Shown: positions 1 through 8,087, counted from the stretch's first letter. The stretch is 20,035 bases of DNA from an uncultured Oscillibacter sp. (GCA_946183175.1 CAMHBH010000025.1:1-20035); one strand, 5' to 3'. The notes: generated by a model not told the origin, from the sequence alone. Program-made: numbers and translations.

Positions 1-2
1 AC

Positions 3-659
3 TCCATTATCTCCGGTACCGAAATCACCGTCCCCGCGTTCCTGATTTGTACCGCTGTCTCCCTGCTCCTCGGCCTCGGCGCGGCGCTCCTCTCCATGTA
101 CAAAAACCGCTATTCGCAAAGTTTCGCCGTCACCCTCGCCTTACTCCCCGCCATGGTGCAAGTCGTGATTATGCTCGTCAATGGCAACATCGGCGCGGGC
201 GTCGCCGTCGCCGGGGCCTTCGGGCTCGTACGCTTCCGCTCCGCCCCCGGTACCGCCCGCGAAATCGGCCTTATCTTCCTCGCCGTCACGCTCGGTATCG
301 CAACAGGTATGGGCTACGTCGCCCTCGCCGTCGTGTTCTTCCTCGTTATCGCCCTCTACGGCGTCGCGCTGATGTCCCTCCGCTTCGGGGCCGGACGCGC
401 CAATGAGCGGACGCTGCGTATCACCATCGGCGAGAATCTCGACTACGAGGGCCTCTTCGACGACCTGCTCGACCAGTACGCGTCGCGCTGGGAACTCGAC
501 CGCGTGAAAACGACGAATATGGGCACCCTCTACGAGCTGACCTACAAAGTCGTACTCCGCGGGGCGCGCGTGCCCAAAGAATTCCTGGACGCCCTGCGCT
601 GTCGCAACGGAAACCTGAACATTGTCTGCGGACGCGTGACCGAAAAGGAGGCCCTGTAA
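3..659 (+). CDS. DUF4956 family membrane protein, 5' end outside the window
   Basis: The reading frame is open from base 3, so the true start lies upstream; 218 residues are visible. The visible N-terminal half is very hydrophobic and forms about four membrane segments: one ending at LLSMYK, one around FAVTLALLPAMVQVVIMLV, and two in the stretch after RFRSAPGTAREIG. This last motif, an Arg-rich loop between helices, is typical of DUF4956 proteins. The last 90 residues are soluble, start with an ERTLRITIGENLDYEG strand, and look like a small alpha/beta domain. In known genomes DUF4956 genes often neighbour VTC-type polyphosphate polymerase and CotH kinase genes; whether that holds here lies outside the window. 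The stop is one base before the next ATG, so the two genes are almost certainly cotranscribed, and the last codons contain the next gene's ribosome binding site (AAAAGGAGG). The biochemical role is unknown. Confidence 0.8.
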   Translation, partial: SIISGTEITVPAFLICTAVSLLLGLGAALLSMYKNRYSQSFAVTLALLPAMVQVVIMLVNGNIGAGVAVAGAFGLVRFRSAPGTAREIGLIFLAVTLGIATGMGYVALAVVFFLVIALYGVALMSLRFGAGRANERTLRITIGENLDYEGLFDDLLDQYASRWELDRVKTTNMGTLYELTYKVVLRGARVPKEFLDALRCRNGNLNIVCGRVTEKEAL

Positions 660-660
660 A

Positions 661-1656
661 ATGAAAACCCCGTTGTTACTTCTGGCGGCGACTGTGTGGA
701 GTATGTGCCTGTTCCTGCTGACGGCCTGCGGCACCGTGCCCGTAGCCGAAAGCGCGTCCGGGGGTGACGCCGCCGAAACGGTATCCGGTACCGCTGACGG
801 TACCGACGCCGCCGAAACGGTATCCGGTACCGCTGACGGTACCGACGCCGCCGAAACGGTATCCGCTTCCGACGCCGATACCGTCGCCGTCACCGAAACG
901 CTCTCCGGTACCGATTTGACCGTCGTGTGCTTCCAGGCCGGCAAGGCCGACGCCTTCCTGCTCATTACCCCCAACAGTACGGTCTTAATCGACTGCGGCG
1001 AAAAGGGCTTCGGGCGTACAATCCTGGCCGAACTTGAAACACGCGGTATCCGGCAACTCGACTGCATGATTATCACGCACTTCGACCAGGACCACGTCGG
1101 CGGCGCGGCACGGATTATCAACAACTTCCCCGTGTCCCGGATTCTGCAAAGCAATTCCCCCAAGGACAGCGAGGAATACGAAAAGTACGTCAAGGCCGTC
1201 ACAACTGCCGGAATCGAACCCGAAACCGTCCGCGAAAACCTCTCGTTCACGCTCGACGGCGTGTCCTACACCGTCAACCCGCCCAAAAAGAGCAATTACG
1301 TCAGCGACACAAGCAACAACTCCTCCCTGATAATCTCCGTGGAGAACGGACAGAACCGCCTCCTGTTCACCGGCGACGCCGAGGACGAACGTTTAGAAGA
1401 ATTTCTCGCCTCCGGCGACTGCGGTACCTGCGACTTCCTCAAAATGCCCCACCACGGGCGCTGGCATGAACCCCTGTTACTGCTCGTCGAGGCCGCTTCC
1501 CCCCGCTACGCCCTCATTACGTCGTCCGACGACGAGCCCGAGGACACCGAAACGTTAGAACTTCTGGAGACTTCCGGCGTCGAAACTTTCCTCACCCGTA
1601 CCGCACAAGTCCTCGTACACTCCGACGGTACCACCTTAACCGCCGCGTACGCCTGA
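661..1656 (+). CDS. Metallo-beta-lactamase-fold lipoprotein (ComEC/Rec2-like hydrolase domain)
   Basis: A 331-residue protein. The N-terminus is a lipoprotein signal (hydrophobic core ending LLTAC, lipidated Cys23), so it should sit on the outer face of the membrane. Residues 24 to about 80 are a low-complexity Thr/Ala/Asp/Ser linker containing an in-frame tandem repeat of DAAETVSGTADGT. From about residue 81 it is a metallo-beta-lactamase fold like the hydrolase domain of ComEC: THFDQDHVGG supplies His140, Asp142, Asp144 and His145; FTGDAEDE supplies the bridging acid; and MPHHG holds His264 and His265. Free-standing proteins of this kind are thought to be nucleases or phosphodiesterases, but the substrate here is unknown. 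The start is fixed by AAAAGGAGG inside the upstream gene. A terminator follows. No ComEC transmembrane domain is present, so this is not itself a DNA uptake channel. Confidence 0.85.
   Translation: MKTPLLLLAATVWSMCLFLLTACGTVPVAESASGGDAAETVSGTADGTDAAETVSGTADGTDAAETVSASDADTVAVTETLSGTDLTVVCFQAGKADAFLLITPNSTVLIDCGEKGFGRTILAELETRGIRQLDCMIITHFDQDHVGGAARIINNFPVSRILQSNSPKDSEEYEKYVKAVTTAGIEPETVRENLSFTLDGVSYTVNPPKKSNYVSDTSNNSSLIISVENGQNRLLFTGDAEDERLEEFLASGDCGTCDFLKMPHHGRWHEPLLLLVEAASPRYALITSSDDEPEDTETLELLETSGVETFLTRTAQVLVHSDGTTLTAAYA
766..864 (+). repeat. 39-bp in-frame tandem repeat, about 2.5 copies
   Basis: Identical 39-bp units lie at 766-804 and 805-843, followed by the first 21 bp of a third at 844-864. 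Each unit encodes DAAETVSGTADGT within the linker of the lipoprotein gene. The unit is a multiple of three, so copy number changes linker length without changing frame. The copies are identical at the DNA level, which points to recent duplication. Confidence 0.95.
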
Positions 1657-1701
1657 CAATCACGCTCCGGCCCCTCCCGGACAGTGTTCATATATAGAAC
1701 A

Positions 1702-1729
1702 CCCTCCCCAACCGGGGAGGGCGTTTTCT
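1702..1729 (+). terminator. Rho-independent terminator after the lipoprotein gene
   Basis: A perfect 8-bp GC-rich stem (CCCTCCCC at 1702-1709, GGGGAGGG at 1714-1721) with a 4-base loop is followed by CGTTTTCT. It lies 45 bases after the stop codon and just before the next promoter, so it separates the first operon from the chemotaxis gene. Confidence 0.8.
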
Positions 1730-1740
1730 CAAATTCGTGA

Positions 1741-1769
1741 TTGACCTTGCACAAAGGATACGCTATAAT
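1741..1769 (+). promoter_or_regulatory. Sigma-70-type promoter of the chemotaxis receptor gene
   Basis: TTGACC (1741-1746), a 17-base spacer and a perfect TATAAT (1764-1769). Transcription would start near 1776, giving a leader of about 45 bases before the ATG at 1821. This argues against the in-frame GTG at 1737, which lies upstream of the promoter. Confidence 0.85.
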
Positions 1770-1820
1770 AGGGCGAAGTCAGTCGAAACCCCATTTCACA
1801 GCGAAAAGGAGCGCGGTAAA

Positions 1821-3518
1821 ATGTTCAAGAACTTGGAAATTCAGGCCCGACTGGTCGTGTCATTCCTGATTGTCGTCGCCCTGATGCTCGTCACCGGGAT
1901 TGTCTCCTCCGTCATGCTCTCGCGCGTCGGCAACACCCTCGAGAACTTCCACGACACGTCCTACCAGACCGTCGTCAACTCCTGGAAAGGCAAGCGCGCC
2001 CTGGGCGCTCTGCGGGCCAACCTCCTTCAAACAACTGTCGAATCCGACCCCGTCCTCTCGGCGAACTACATCTCCGAGGCGCGCGCGGAGTTCCAAACCT
2101 TCCAGGAGGCCATCAACGCGCTCGAACACACCTATACCGGCGACAAGGCCAACCTGACCCGCCTCGATACCCTCGTACAGCAGGCAACCCCCATGATTAA
2201 CAACCTCTACGTCTACGCCGAGCGCGGCGACCTCGAAAACAGCTACGCCTACCTGCGCGACGTTTACCAGCCCATCGCCAACGAACTCCGCGACATGTTC
2301 GACGCCATCGGCACCGAGGCCGACAACCGCGCCACCGAAAAAGTCAAAACCGGCGAGACCGCCGCCACTATCGCCAATGTCACCGTCGCGGTCATGATTG
2401 TCATCAGCGGCGTCGTCAGCGTGTTCCTCGCCCTCTCGATTGCCAAGACCATCACCACCCCCGTCGACGAAATGCAGGCCGTCACCCTCGCCGTATCCAA
2501 GGGCGACTTCGAGTCCGTCATCCACTACACCGGCAAGGACGCCCTCGGACACCTCGCCGACAATATGCGCAACCTCACCGCCACCATCAAGGAAATTATC
2601 ACCGACATCGAAATGCAGTTGAAGGCCATGGGAGAGGGCAATTTCAACATCAGAAGCCGCAACGAGGCCATGTACCTCGGCTCGTTCTCCCGCATTCAGG
2701 AGGCCATGACCAAGCTCAGCCGCGCCGTCAGCGAAACTATGGCCCAAATCGACCTCTCCGCCGACCAGGTCAACTCCGGCGGCGAGCAGATTTCCGCCAG
2801 CGCCCAGGCTATGGCCCAGGGTGCCACCCAGCAGGCCTCCAGCGTCTCCGAACTCGCCCAGACCATCAGCGGCATTTCCCACGCCGTCGACGAAACCGCC
2901 CTCCACGCCCAGAATGCCAAAGTAGACAACCAGGCTTCCCACGACCAGATTGAAATCTGCTCCCGCCATATGGCCGACCTCATGGGCGCTATGAAGGCCA
3001 TCGAGGAAAAGTCGCTTGAAATCAGCAAGGTTATCAAGACCATCGAGGATATCGCGTTCCAGACGAATATCCTTGCCCTCAACGCCGCCGTAGAGGCCGC
3101 GCGCGCCGGGGCCGCCGGGAAGGGATTCGCCGTCGTAGCCGACGAGGTGCGCAACCTCGCCACGAAATCCCAGGAGGCCTCCAAGAGTACGTCCGCGCTC
3201 ATTGAGGAAACCGTCAAGGCCGTCAACGAGGGCAGCCGGATTTCCGTCGAGACCGACGAATCGCTGAAAGAAGTCGTGATACGCGCACAGAAGGTCATGG
3301 ACGCCGTGACGCGCATTTCCCAGGCCACCGACAGCCAGTCGAAGGATGTCCAGCAGGTCAGCACAGGTATCGACCAGATTTCCAGCGTCGTGCAGACCAA
3401 CAGCGCCACCGCCGAACAGAGTGCCGCCGCCAGCGAGGAACTCTCCGGACAGGCCAGCGTACTCAAGGATTTGGTGGGCCGCTTCACCCTCCGCAACGAG
3501 CGCGCCGTCCGCGCCTGA
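1821..3518 (+). CDS. Methyl-accepting chemotaxis protein (four-helix-bundle sensor, HAMP)
   Basis: A 565-residue transmembrane chemoreceptor that should control CheA kinase activity in response to an external ligand. Segment order: short cytoplasmic N-terminus, TM1 (about 11-33), an extracellular helical sensor of about 150 residues that looks like a 4HB_MCP domain, TM2 (about 182-207, starting IANVTVAVMIVISG), HAMP (about 208-262, with TTPVDEMQ), a helical linker, then the methyl-accepting signalling domain. The conserved hairpin tip DIAFQTNILALNAAVEAARA is at about 409-428, followed by GFAVVADEVRNLA. There is no C-terminal NWETF-like pentapeptide, so it should not tether CheR or CheB that way. 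The ATG at 1821 has AAAAGGAG nine bases upstream. It is monocistronic, between a terminator and a hairpin. The ligand cannot be predicted. It implies a chemotactic or twitching-type signalling system elsewhere in the genome. Confidence 0.93.
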   Translation: MFKNLEIQARLVVSFLIVVALMLVTGIVSSVMLSRVGNTLENFHDTSYQTVVNSWKGKRALGALRANLLQTTVESDPVLSANYISEARAEFQTFQEAINALEHTYTGDKANLTRLDTLVQQATPMINNLYVYAERGDLENSYAYLRDVYQPIANELRDMFDAIGTEADNRATEKVKTGETAATIANVTVAVMIVISGVVSVFLALSIAKTITTPVDEMQAVTLAVSKGDFESVIHYTGKDALGHLADNMRNLTATIKEIITDIEMQLKAMGEGNFNIRSRNEAMYLGSFSRIQEAMTKLSRAVSETMAQIDLSADQVNSGGEQISASAQAMAQGATQQASSVSELAQTISGISHAVDETALHAQNAKVDNQASHDQIEICSRHMADLMGAMKAIEEKSLEISKVIKTIEDIAFQTNILALNAAVEAARAGAAGKGFAVVADEVRNLATKSQEASKSTSALIEETVKAVNEGSRISVETDESLKEVVIRAQKVMDAVTRISQATDSQSKDVQQVSTGIDQISSVVQTNSATAEQSAAASEELSGQASVLKDLVGRFTLRNERAVRA

Positions 3519-3523
3519 CAGTT

Positions 3524-3550
3524 ACGCCCTCCCCACGCCGGGGAGGGCGT
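3524..3550 (+). terminator. 11-bp GC hairpin after the chemotaxis receptor gene
   Basis: A perfect 11-bp stem (ACGCCCTCCCC, 3524-3534, with its complement 3540-3550) and a 5-base loop begin five bases after the stop codon. No T-run follows (GAAACC instead), so classical intrinsic termination is uncertain. The core matches the hairpin at 1702-1721, so it belongs to a repeated hairpin type in this genome. Confidence 0.6.
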
Positions 3551-3560
3551 GAAACCGCCC

Positions 3561-3589
3561 TTGACAAGCGTCATATATCATGATATATA
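3561..3589 (+). promoter_or_regulatory. Promoter of vapBC
   Basis: Consensus TTGACA (3561-3566), a 17-base spacer and TATATA (3584-3589). The start point would be near 3596, and GAGGAGGTGG (3596-3605) directly precedes the ATG at 3610, so the leader is very short. The -10 box lies inside a palindrome annotated separately. Confidence 0.8.
3573..3588. promoter_or_regulatory. 16-bp perfect palindrome, likely VapB/VapBC operator
   Basis: ATATATCATGATATAT reads the same on both strands, is centred between 3580 and 3581, and covers the end of the spacer and most of the -10 box of the vapBC promoter. VapB-family antitoxins repress their own operon by binding palindromes at the promoter, and VapC usually strengthens binding. 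Position and symmetry make this the likely site; binding itself is inferred. Confidence 0.65.
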
Positions 3590-3609
3590 TTACATGAGGA
3601 GGTGGTTAC

Positions 3610-3840
3610 ATGGAGACCGCGAAAGTCTTTGAAAACGGACGCAGTCAGGCGGTCAGGATTCCCAAACGCTTCCGCTTTTCCGGCGACGAGGTTTTCATCC
3701 AGAAAATAGGCGACATGATTCTCCTGACGCCCAAGGAAAAAGCGTGGGAAACGTTTCTGGAAGGCCTGAACGGCTTCACGGATGATTTCTTTCAGGACGG
3801 ACGGCAACAGGGCGCGCCGCAAACGAGGGAATCTCTGTGA
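3610..3840 (+). CDS. vapB: VapB-type antitoxin (SpoVT/AbrB fold)
   Basis: A 76-residue protein. The N-terminal half (KVFENGRSQAVRIPKRFRF, then DEVFIQKIGDMILLTP) is the swapped-hairpin AbrB-like DNA-binding domain of VapB/VagC antitoxins. The acidic, Phe-rich C-terminal part (GFTDDFFQDG) should wrap around the toxin and block its active site. The start has a strong GAGGAGG site four bases upstream. The stop codon overlaps the GTG start of vapC (GTGA), giving tight translational coupling. Codon use is less C-ending than in flanking genes, in keeping with a transferred module. Autorepression through the palindrome at 3573-3588 is likely. Confidence 0.9.
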   Translation: METAKVFENGRSQAVRIPKRFRFSGDEVFIQKIGDMILLTPKEKAWETFLEGLNGFTDDFFQDGRQQGAPQTRESL

Positions 3841-4238
3841 GTTATATGCTGGATACCAATATTTGCATTTACGCAATCAAAAACCGCCCTCCGGAAGTCT
3901 TGCGCCGCCTGAAAGCCAATATGGGAGAGGGGCTGTTTATTTCCTCAATTACACTGTCTGAGTTGCGGCATGGCGTGGAGCGGAGCGCGTCCCCCGCAAA
4001 AAATGAATTGGCGTTGTCGCGGGTGCTTTCCATTCTGGAAGTTCTGCCGTTTGACGCCGCCGCCGCGCTGGAATACGGGAAAATCCGCGCGTTTCTGGAG
4101 GAGCGCGGAACCCCTATCGGGCCTCTGGATATCCTGATTGCGGCCCACGCCCGGGCGGAGGGTATGACGCTTGTCACGAACAATGTCCGGGAATTTGCGC
4201 GGGTACCCGGCTTGCTAATTGAAAACTGGGCCATGTAA
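3837..4238 (+). CDS. vapC: VapC-type toxin, PIN-domain ribonuclease
   Basis: A 133-residue PIN-domain protein of normal VapC length. The acidic metal-binding residues of the family are in place: Asp6 in MLDTN, Glu42 in SELRHG and Asp98 in PLDILIAAHA, with TNNVREF (114-120) completing the site. VapC proteins are Mg-dependent endoribonucleases that cleave tRNA or rRNA and stop growth until VapB is restored; the target of this one is unknown. I prefer the GTG at 3837, which overlaps the vapB stop, over the ATG three codons later, because the overlap is typical of these pairs and the first residues match the fold. The gene is followed by a good terminator. It looks intact, so the module is probably active. 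Confidence 0.92.
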   Translation: MSYMLDTNICIYAIKNRPPEVLRRLKANMGEGLFISSITLSELRHGVERSASPAKNELALSRVLSILEVLPFDAAAALEYGKIRAFLEERGTPIGPLDILIAAHARAEGMTLVTNNVREFARVPGLLIENWAM

Positions 4239-4241
4239 AGC

Positions 4242-4279
4242 AGTCCCGTCGGCCCCGCACGGGCGGCGGGACTTTTTTA
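4242..4279 (+). terminator. Rho-independent terminator after vapC
   Basis: The outer stem AGTCCCG (4242-4248) pairs with CGGGACT (4267-4273), with an inner GCCC/GGGC stem, and runs straight into a T-tract (4273-4278). It begins four bases after the vapC stop and insulates vapBC from the pyruvate oxidoreductase gene. Confidence 0.88.
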
Positions 4280-4301
4280 CAACAGTCGCGGAAAATTTCC
4301 G

Positions 4302-4330
4302 TTTACAACGCGAAAATTTTGTGATATACT
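4302..4330 (+). promoter_or_regulatory. Promoter of the pyruvate:ferredoxin oxidoreductase gene
   Basis: TTTACA (4302-4307), a 17-base spacer and TATACT (4325-4330), with an extended -10 TGA directly before it. The start point would be near 4337, leaving a leader of about 85 bases. The strong promoter fits a central metabolic gene. Confidence 0.82.
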
Positions 4331-4359
4331 GCCCGTATCAATAGCCGACCACGGCAAAG

Positions 4360-4401
4360 GCCCCTGTGAGGGGGCGACAGCGGCCCGTAATACAGCCGCT
4401 G
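4360..4401 (+). promoter_or_regulatory. Structured 5' leader with two hairpins
   Basis: Two stems lie between the promoter and the ribosome binding site: GCCCC (4360-4364) with GGGGC (4371-4375), and CAGCGGC (4378-4384) with GCCGCTG (4395-4401). The second ends six bases before the GGGAGG site. Neither has a T-run, so they are not obvious attenuators; they may stabilise the message. I recognise no known riboswitch. Confidence 0.5.
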
Positions 4402-4421
4402 ACAAACAGGGAGGTAACAAT

Positions 4422-7400
4422 ATGGCAAGAAAGTTCAAATCCATGGACGGCAACAACGCCGCCGCGTATGTCAGCTACGCGTTTACGGAAGTTGCGGGAA
4501 TCTATCCCATTACGCCGTCCTCGCCTATGGCCGACCTCGTCGACCAGTGGGCCGCCGCCGGACAGAAGAACATCTTCGGCACAACCGTCAAGGTCGTCGA
4601 AATGCAGTCCGAGGCCGGCGCGGCGGGCACCGTCCACGGCTCCCTCGGCACAGGCGCCATGACCACCACCTACACCGCCTCGCAGGGCCTGCTCCTCATG
4701 ATTCCCAACATGTACAAAATCGCGGGCGAGCTCCTGCCGTGCGTGTTCCACGTCTCCGCGCGTACCGTCTCCAGCCACGCCCTCAACATCTTCGGCGACC
4801 ACTCCGACGTGATGGCCTGCCGCCAGACCGGCTTCGCCATGCTCTGCGAGAACGACCCGCAGGAAATCATGGACTTGGCCCCCGCCGCCCACCTCGCCGC
4901 CATTGAGGGCAGAGTGCCCTTTATCAACTTCTTCGACGGCTTCCGTACCTCCCACGAGATTCAGAAAGTCGCCGTGTGGGACTACGACGACCTCAAAGAA
5001 ATGTGCGATATGGACGCCGTGGCCGCCTTCCGCAAGCACGCCCTCAACTCCGACCGTCCTACTATGCGCGGCTCCCACGAGAACGGCGACATCTTCTTCC
5101 AGCACCGCGAGGCCTGCAACCCCTACTACGACGCCCTGCCCGACATCGTCGAAAAGTACATGGGCAAAATCAACGAGAAGCTCGGCACCAATTACCAGCT
5201 CTTCAACTACTACGGCGCCCCCGACGCCGACCGCGTCATTATCGCCATGGGCTCCATCTGCAACGTCGCCGAGGAAGTCATCGACTACATGACCGCCCAG
5301 GGAGAGAAAGTCGGCCTCGTCAAAGTCCACCTGTACCGCCCCTTCAAGGCCGACAAGCTCCTCGCCGCCATCCCCGAGACCTGCAAGAAAATCGCCGTAC
5401 TCGACCGCACGAAAGAACCCGGCTCTATCGGCGAACCCCTCTATATGGACGTGATTTCCGCCCTCGCCCGCGCCGGACGCTTTATCCCCGTCATCGGCGG
5501 ACGCTACGGCCTCGGCTCCAAGGACACCCCGCCGCAGAGCGTATTCGCCATCTACGACGAACTCAAGAAGGACAACCCGAAACAGGAGTTCACCATCGGC
5601 ATTCAGGACGACGTGACCAACCTCAGCCTCGACGAGACCAACTTCACCGACGTGGCCCCCAAGGGCACCGTCTCCTGCAAGTTCTGGGGCCTCGGCGGCG
5701 ACGGCACCGTCGGCGCCAACAAGAACTCCATCAAGATCATCGGCGACCACACCGACAAGTACGTCCAGGCCTACTTCCAGTACGACTCCAAGAAGACCGG
5801 CGGCGTGACCATCAGCCACCTGCGCTTCGGCGACAAGCCCATCAAGAGCCCGTACTACATCAACAAGGCCGACTTCGTGGCCTGCCATGTGCCCAGCTAC
5901 ATCACCAAGGGCTTCCCCATCGTCCGCGACGTCAAGCCCGGCGGCGTGTTCCTGGTCAACTGCCAGTGGAGCTTTGAGGAGCTCGAGCATCACCTCGACG
6001 CCGCCTCCAAGCGCTACATCGCCAACAACAACATCCAGCTCTACACCATCAACGCCATCGACCTCGCCATCGAAATCGGCATGGGCAAGCGTACCAATAC
6101 CATTTTGCAGTCGGCCTTCTTCGCCCTCGCCAAGGTTCTCCCCGCCGAGGACGCCATCAAGTACATGAAGGACGCCGCCACGCATTCCTACCTCAAAAAG
6201 GGCCAGGACATCGTCGACATGAACCATAAGGCCATCGACGCCGGCGCGACCGCCTTCAAGAAAATCGACGTGCCCGAGAGCTGGAAGAACGCCGTCGACG
6301 AGAAGAAGGACGTACAGCGCAAGGGCAAGGCCGAACTCGTCGCGCAAGTCAACGACATCCTCGACCCCGTGGGCCGCATGGACGGCGACAGCCTCCCCGT
6401 CTCCGCCTTCGCCAAGCACATCGACGGACAGTTTGAGCTCGGCGCCGCCGCCTACGAGAAGCGCGGCGTAGCCGTCACCGTCCCCTCGTGGAATCCTGAC
6501 AACTGCATCCAGTGCAACCAGTGCGCCTACGTCTGCCCGCACGCCACTATCCGCCCGTTCGCGCTCAATGCCGACGAGGCCGCCAAGGCTCCCGACGGTG
6601 CCAAAATGCTCGACTTCACCGGCAAGAAAGAGTACAAGTTCGCCATGACCGTCAGCCCGCTTGACTGTATGGGTTGCGGCGTGTGCGTGGGCGTCTGCCC
6701 GGGCAAGAAGGGCAATAAGGCCCTCAAGATGATGCCCCAGGAGGGCGAACTGCCCCAGCAGGCCATGTTCGACTACTGCGTCGCGGAGGTCTCCGAGAAG
6801 AAGGAACTCCAGACCAACAACGTAAAGGGCAGCCAGTTCCGCCAGCCCATGCTCGAATTCTCCGGCTCCTGCGCCGGCTGCGCCGAGACTTCCTACGCCC
6901 GCCTCATTACGCAACTCTTCGGCGACCGCATGTTCATTTCCAACGCCACCGGGTGCTCGTCCATCTGGGGCGGCCCCGCCGCGACTTCCCCCTACTGCAC
7001 CAATAAGGCCGGACACGGCCCCGCCTGGTGCAACTCCCTCTTCGAGGACAACGCCGAACACGGCCTCGGCATGTCGCTCGGTCACAACGCCATCCGCGAC
7101 AGCCTCAAAGCCAAGACCGAGGCCCTGATTGCACAGCCCCAGACCCGCCCCGAACTCAAGGAGGCCGCCCAGAAGTGGCTCGACACCTATCAGGACGGCT
7201 CCGCGAACGGCGACGCCACCGACGCCTATATTGCCGCGCTTATGGCGAATATCTCCACGCTCGACGAGACCATCCCGTTCTTCGGCAGTGACGCCGGGAA
7301 GGAGTACTTCGGCGCGGAGAAGGCCGCCGAAATGCTCAAACACGCCCAAGACCGTAAGGCCAGCGGTGCCGAGTTCTGCGACTGCTCCGCCTGCTCCCTC

Positions 7401-8087
7401 GTGGCCGAAATCCTCGAAAAGAAGGAGTTCCTCCGCAAGAAGTCCTTCTGGATTTTCGGCGGCGACGGCTGGGCCTACGATATCGGCTACGGCGGCCTCG
7501 ACCACGTCCTCGCCTCCGGCAACGATGTCAATATCTTCGTCTTCGACACGGAAGTCTACTCCAACACCGGCGGACAGGCCTCCAAGGCCTCCAATATCGG
7601 CCAGGTCGCGCAGTTCGCCGCCGCCGGCAAGGAAATCAAAAAGAAGTCCCTCGCCGAAATCGCCATCTCCTACGGCTATATCTACGTCGCGCAAATCGCC
7701 ATGGGCGCCAATATGGCCCAGACTTTGAAGGCCATTCAGGAAGCCGAGGCCTATCCCGGCCCGTCCCTCATCATCGGCTACGCCCCCTGCGAAATGCACT
7801 CCATCAAGGGCGGTATGACCAACTGCCAGTCCGAGATGAAGAAGGCCGTCGAGTGCGGCTACTGGAACCTCTTCCGGTTCAACCCCGCCGCCGACGCCAA
7901 CAAGTTCACCCTCGACAGCAAGGAACCCAAGGAGGAAGGCTACCGCCCGTTCCTCATGAACGAGGCCCGCTACAGCCGCCTGACCCGCGAGTTCCCCGAC
8001 CGCGCCGAGACCCTCTTCGTCAAGAACGAAAAGACCGCTATGGAACGCTATCAGCACCTCCTCAAGCTCAAGGAACTGTACGCGTAA
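4422..8087 (+). CDS. nifJ: Pyruvate:ferredoxin (flavodoxin) oxidoreductase, single-chain
   Basis: A 1221-residue cytoplasmic enzyme, the full length expected for homodimeric PFOR. It converts pyruvate and CoA to acetyl-CoA and CO2 and passes electrons to ferredoxin, linking glycolysis to hydrogen or acetate/butyrate formation. Domains in order: the N-terminal pyrimidine-binding domain (AGIYPITPSSPMAD, about 25-38); the domain II region; the gamma/EKR domain (GLGGDGTVGANK, about 425-436); a two-cluster ferredoxin domain with Cys695/698/701/705 (CIQCNQCAYVCP) and Cys749/752/755/759 (CMGCGVCVGVCP); and a C-terminal TPP-binding domain with GGDGWAYDIGYGG near 1015. Cys817 and Cys820 (CAGCAET) and Cys1123 (APCEMH) belong to the proximal cluster site. 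GGGAGG lies upstream of the ATG. It stands alone between its own promoter and a hairpin terminator. All catalytic elements are present. Confidence 0.97.
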   Translation: MARKFKSMDGNNAAAYVSYAFTEVAGIYPITPSSPMADLVDQWAAAGQKNIFGTTVKVVEMQSEAGAAGTVHGSLGTGAMTTTYTASQGLLLMIPNMYKIAGELLPCVFHVSARTVSSHALNIFGDHSDVMACRQTGFAMLCENDPQEIMDLAPAAHLAAIEGRVPFINFFDGFRTSHEIQKVAVWDYDDLKEMCDMDAVAAFRKHALNSDRPTMRGSHENGDIFFQHREACNPYYDALPDIVEKYMGKINEKLGTNYQLFNYYGAPDADRVIIAMGSICNVAEEVIDYMTAQGEKVGLVKVHLYRPFKADKLLAAIPETCKKIAVLDRTKEPGSIGEPLYMDVISALARAGRFIPVIGGRYGLGSKDTPPQSVFAIYDELKKDNPKQEFTIGIQDDVTNLSLDETNFTDVAPKGTVSCKFWGLGGDGTVGANKNSIKIIGDHTDKYVQAYFQYDSKKTGGVTISHLRFGDKPIKSPYYINKADFVACHVPSYITKGFPIVRDVKPGGVFLVNCQWSFEELEHHLDAASKRYIANNNIQLYTINAIDLAIEIGMGKRTNTILQSAFFALAKVLPAEDAIKYMKDAATHSYLKKGQDIVDMNHKAIDAGATAFKKIDVPESWKNAVDEKKDVQRKGKAELVAQVNDILDPVGRMDGDSLPVSAFAKHIDGQFELGAAAYEKRGVAVTVPSWNPDNCIQCNQCAYVCPHATIRPFALNADEAAKAPDGAKMLDFTGKKEYKFAMTVSPLDCMGCGVCVGVCPGKKGNKALKMMPQEGELPQQAMFDYCVAEVSEKKELQTNNVKGSQFRQPMLEFSGSCAGCAETSYARLITQLFGDRMFISNATGCSSIWGGPAATSPYCTNKAGHGPAWCNSLFEDNAEHGLGMSLGHNAIRDSLKAKTEALIAQPQTRPELKEAAQKWLDTYQDGSANGDATDAYIAALMANISTLDETIPFFGSDAGKEYFGAEKAAEMLKHAQDRKASGAEFCDCSACSLVAEILEKKEFLRKKSFWIFGGDGWAYDIGYGGLDHVLASGNDVNIFVFDTEVYSNTGGQASKASNIGQVAQFAAAGKEIKKKSLAEIAISYGYIYVAQIAMGANMAQTLKAIQEAEAYPGPSLIIGYAPCEMHSIKGGMTNCQSEMKKAVECGYWNLFRFNPAADANKFTLDSKEPKEEGYRPFLMNEARYSRLTREFPDRAETLFVKNEKTAMERYQHLLKLKELYA

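Noticed and set aside
1737..1820. An upstream GTG extending the chemotaxis receptor by 28 residues.
   Set aside because: The GTG lies before the -35 box, and the ATG at 1821 has a clear AAAAGGAG site and the expected N-terminus.
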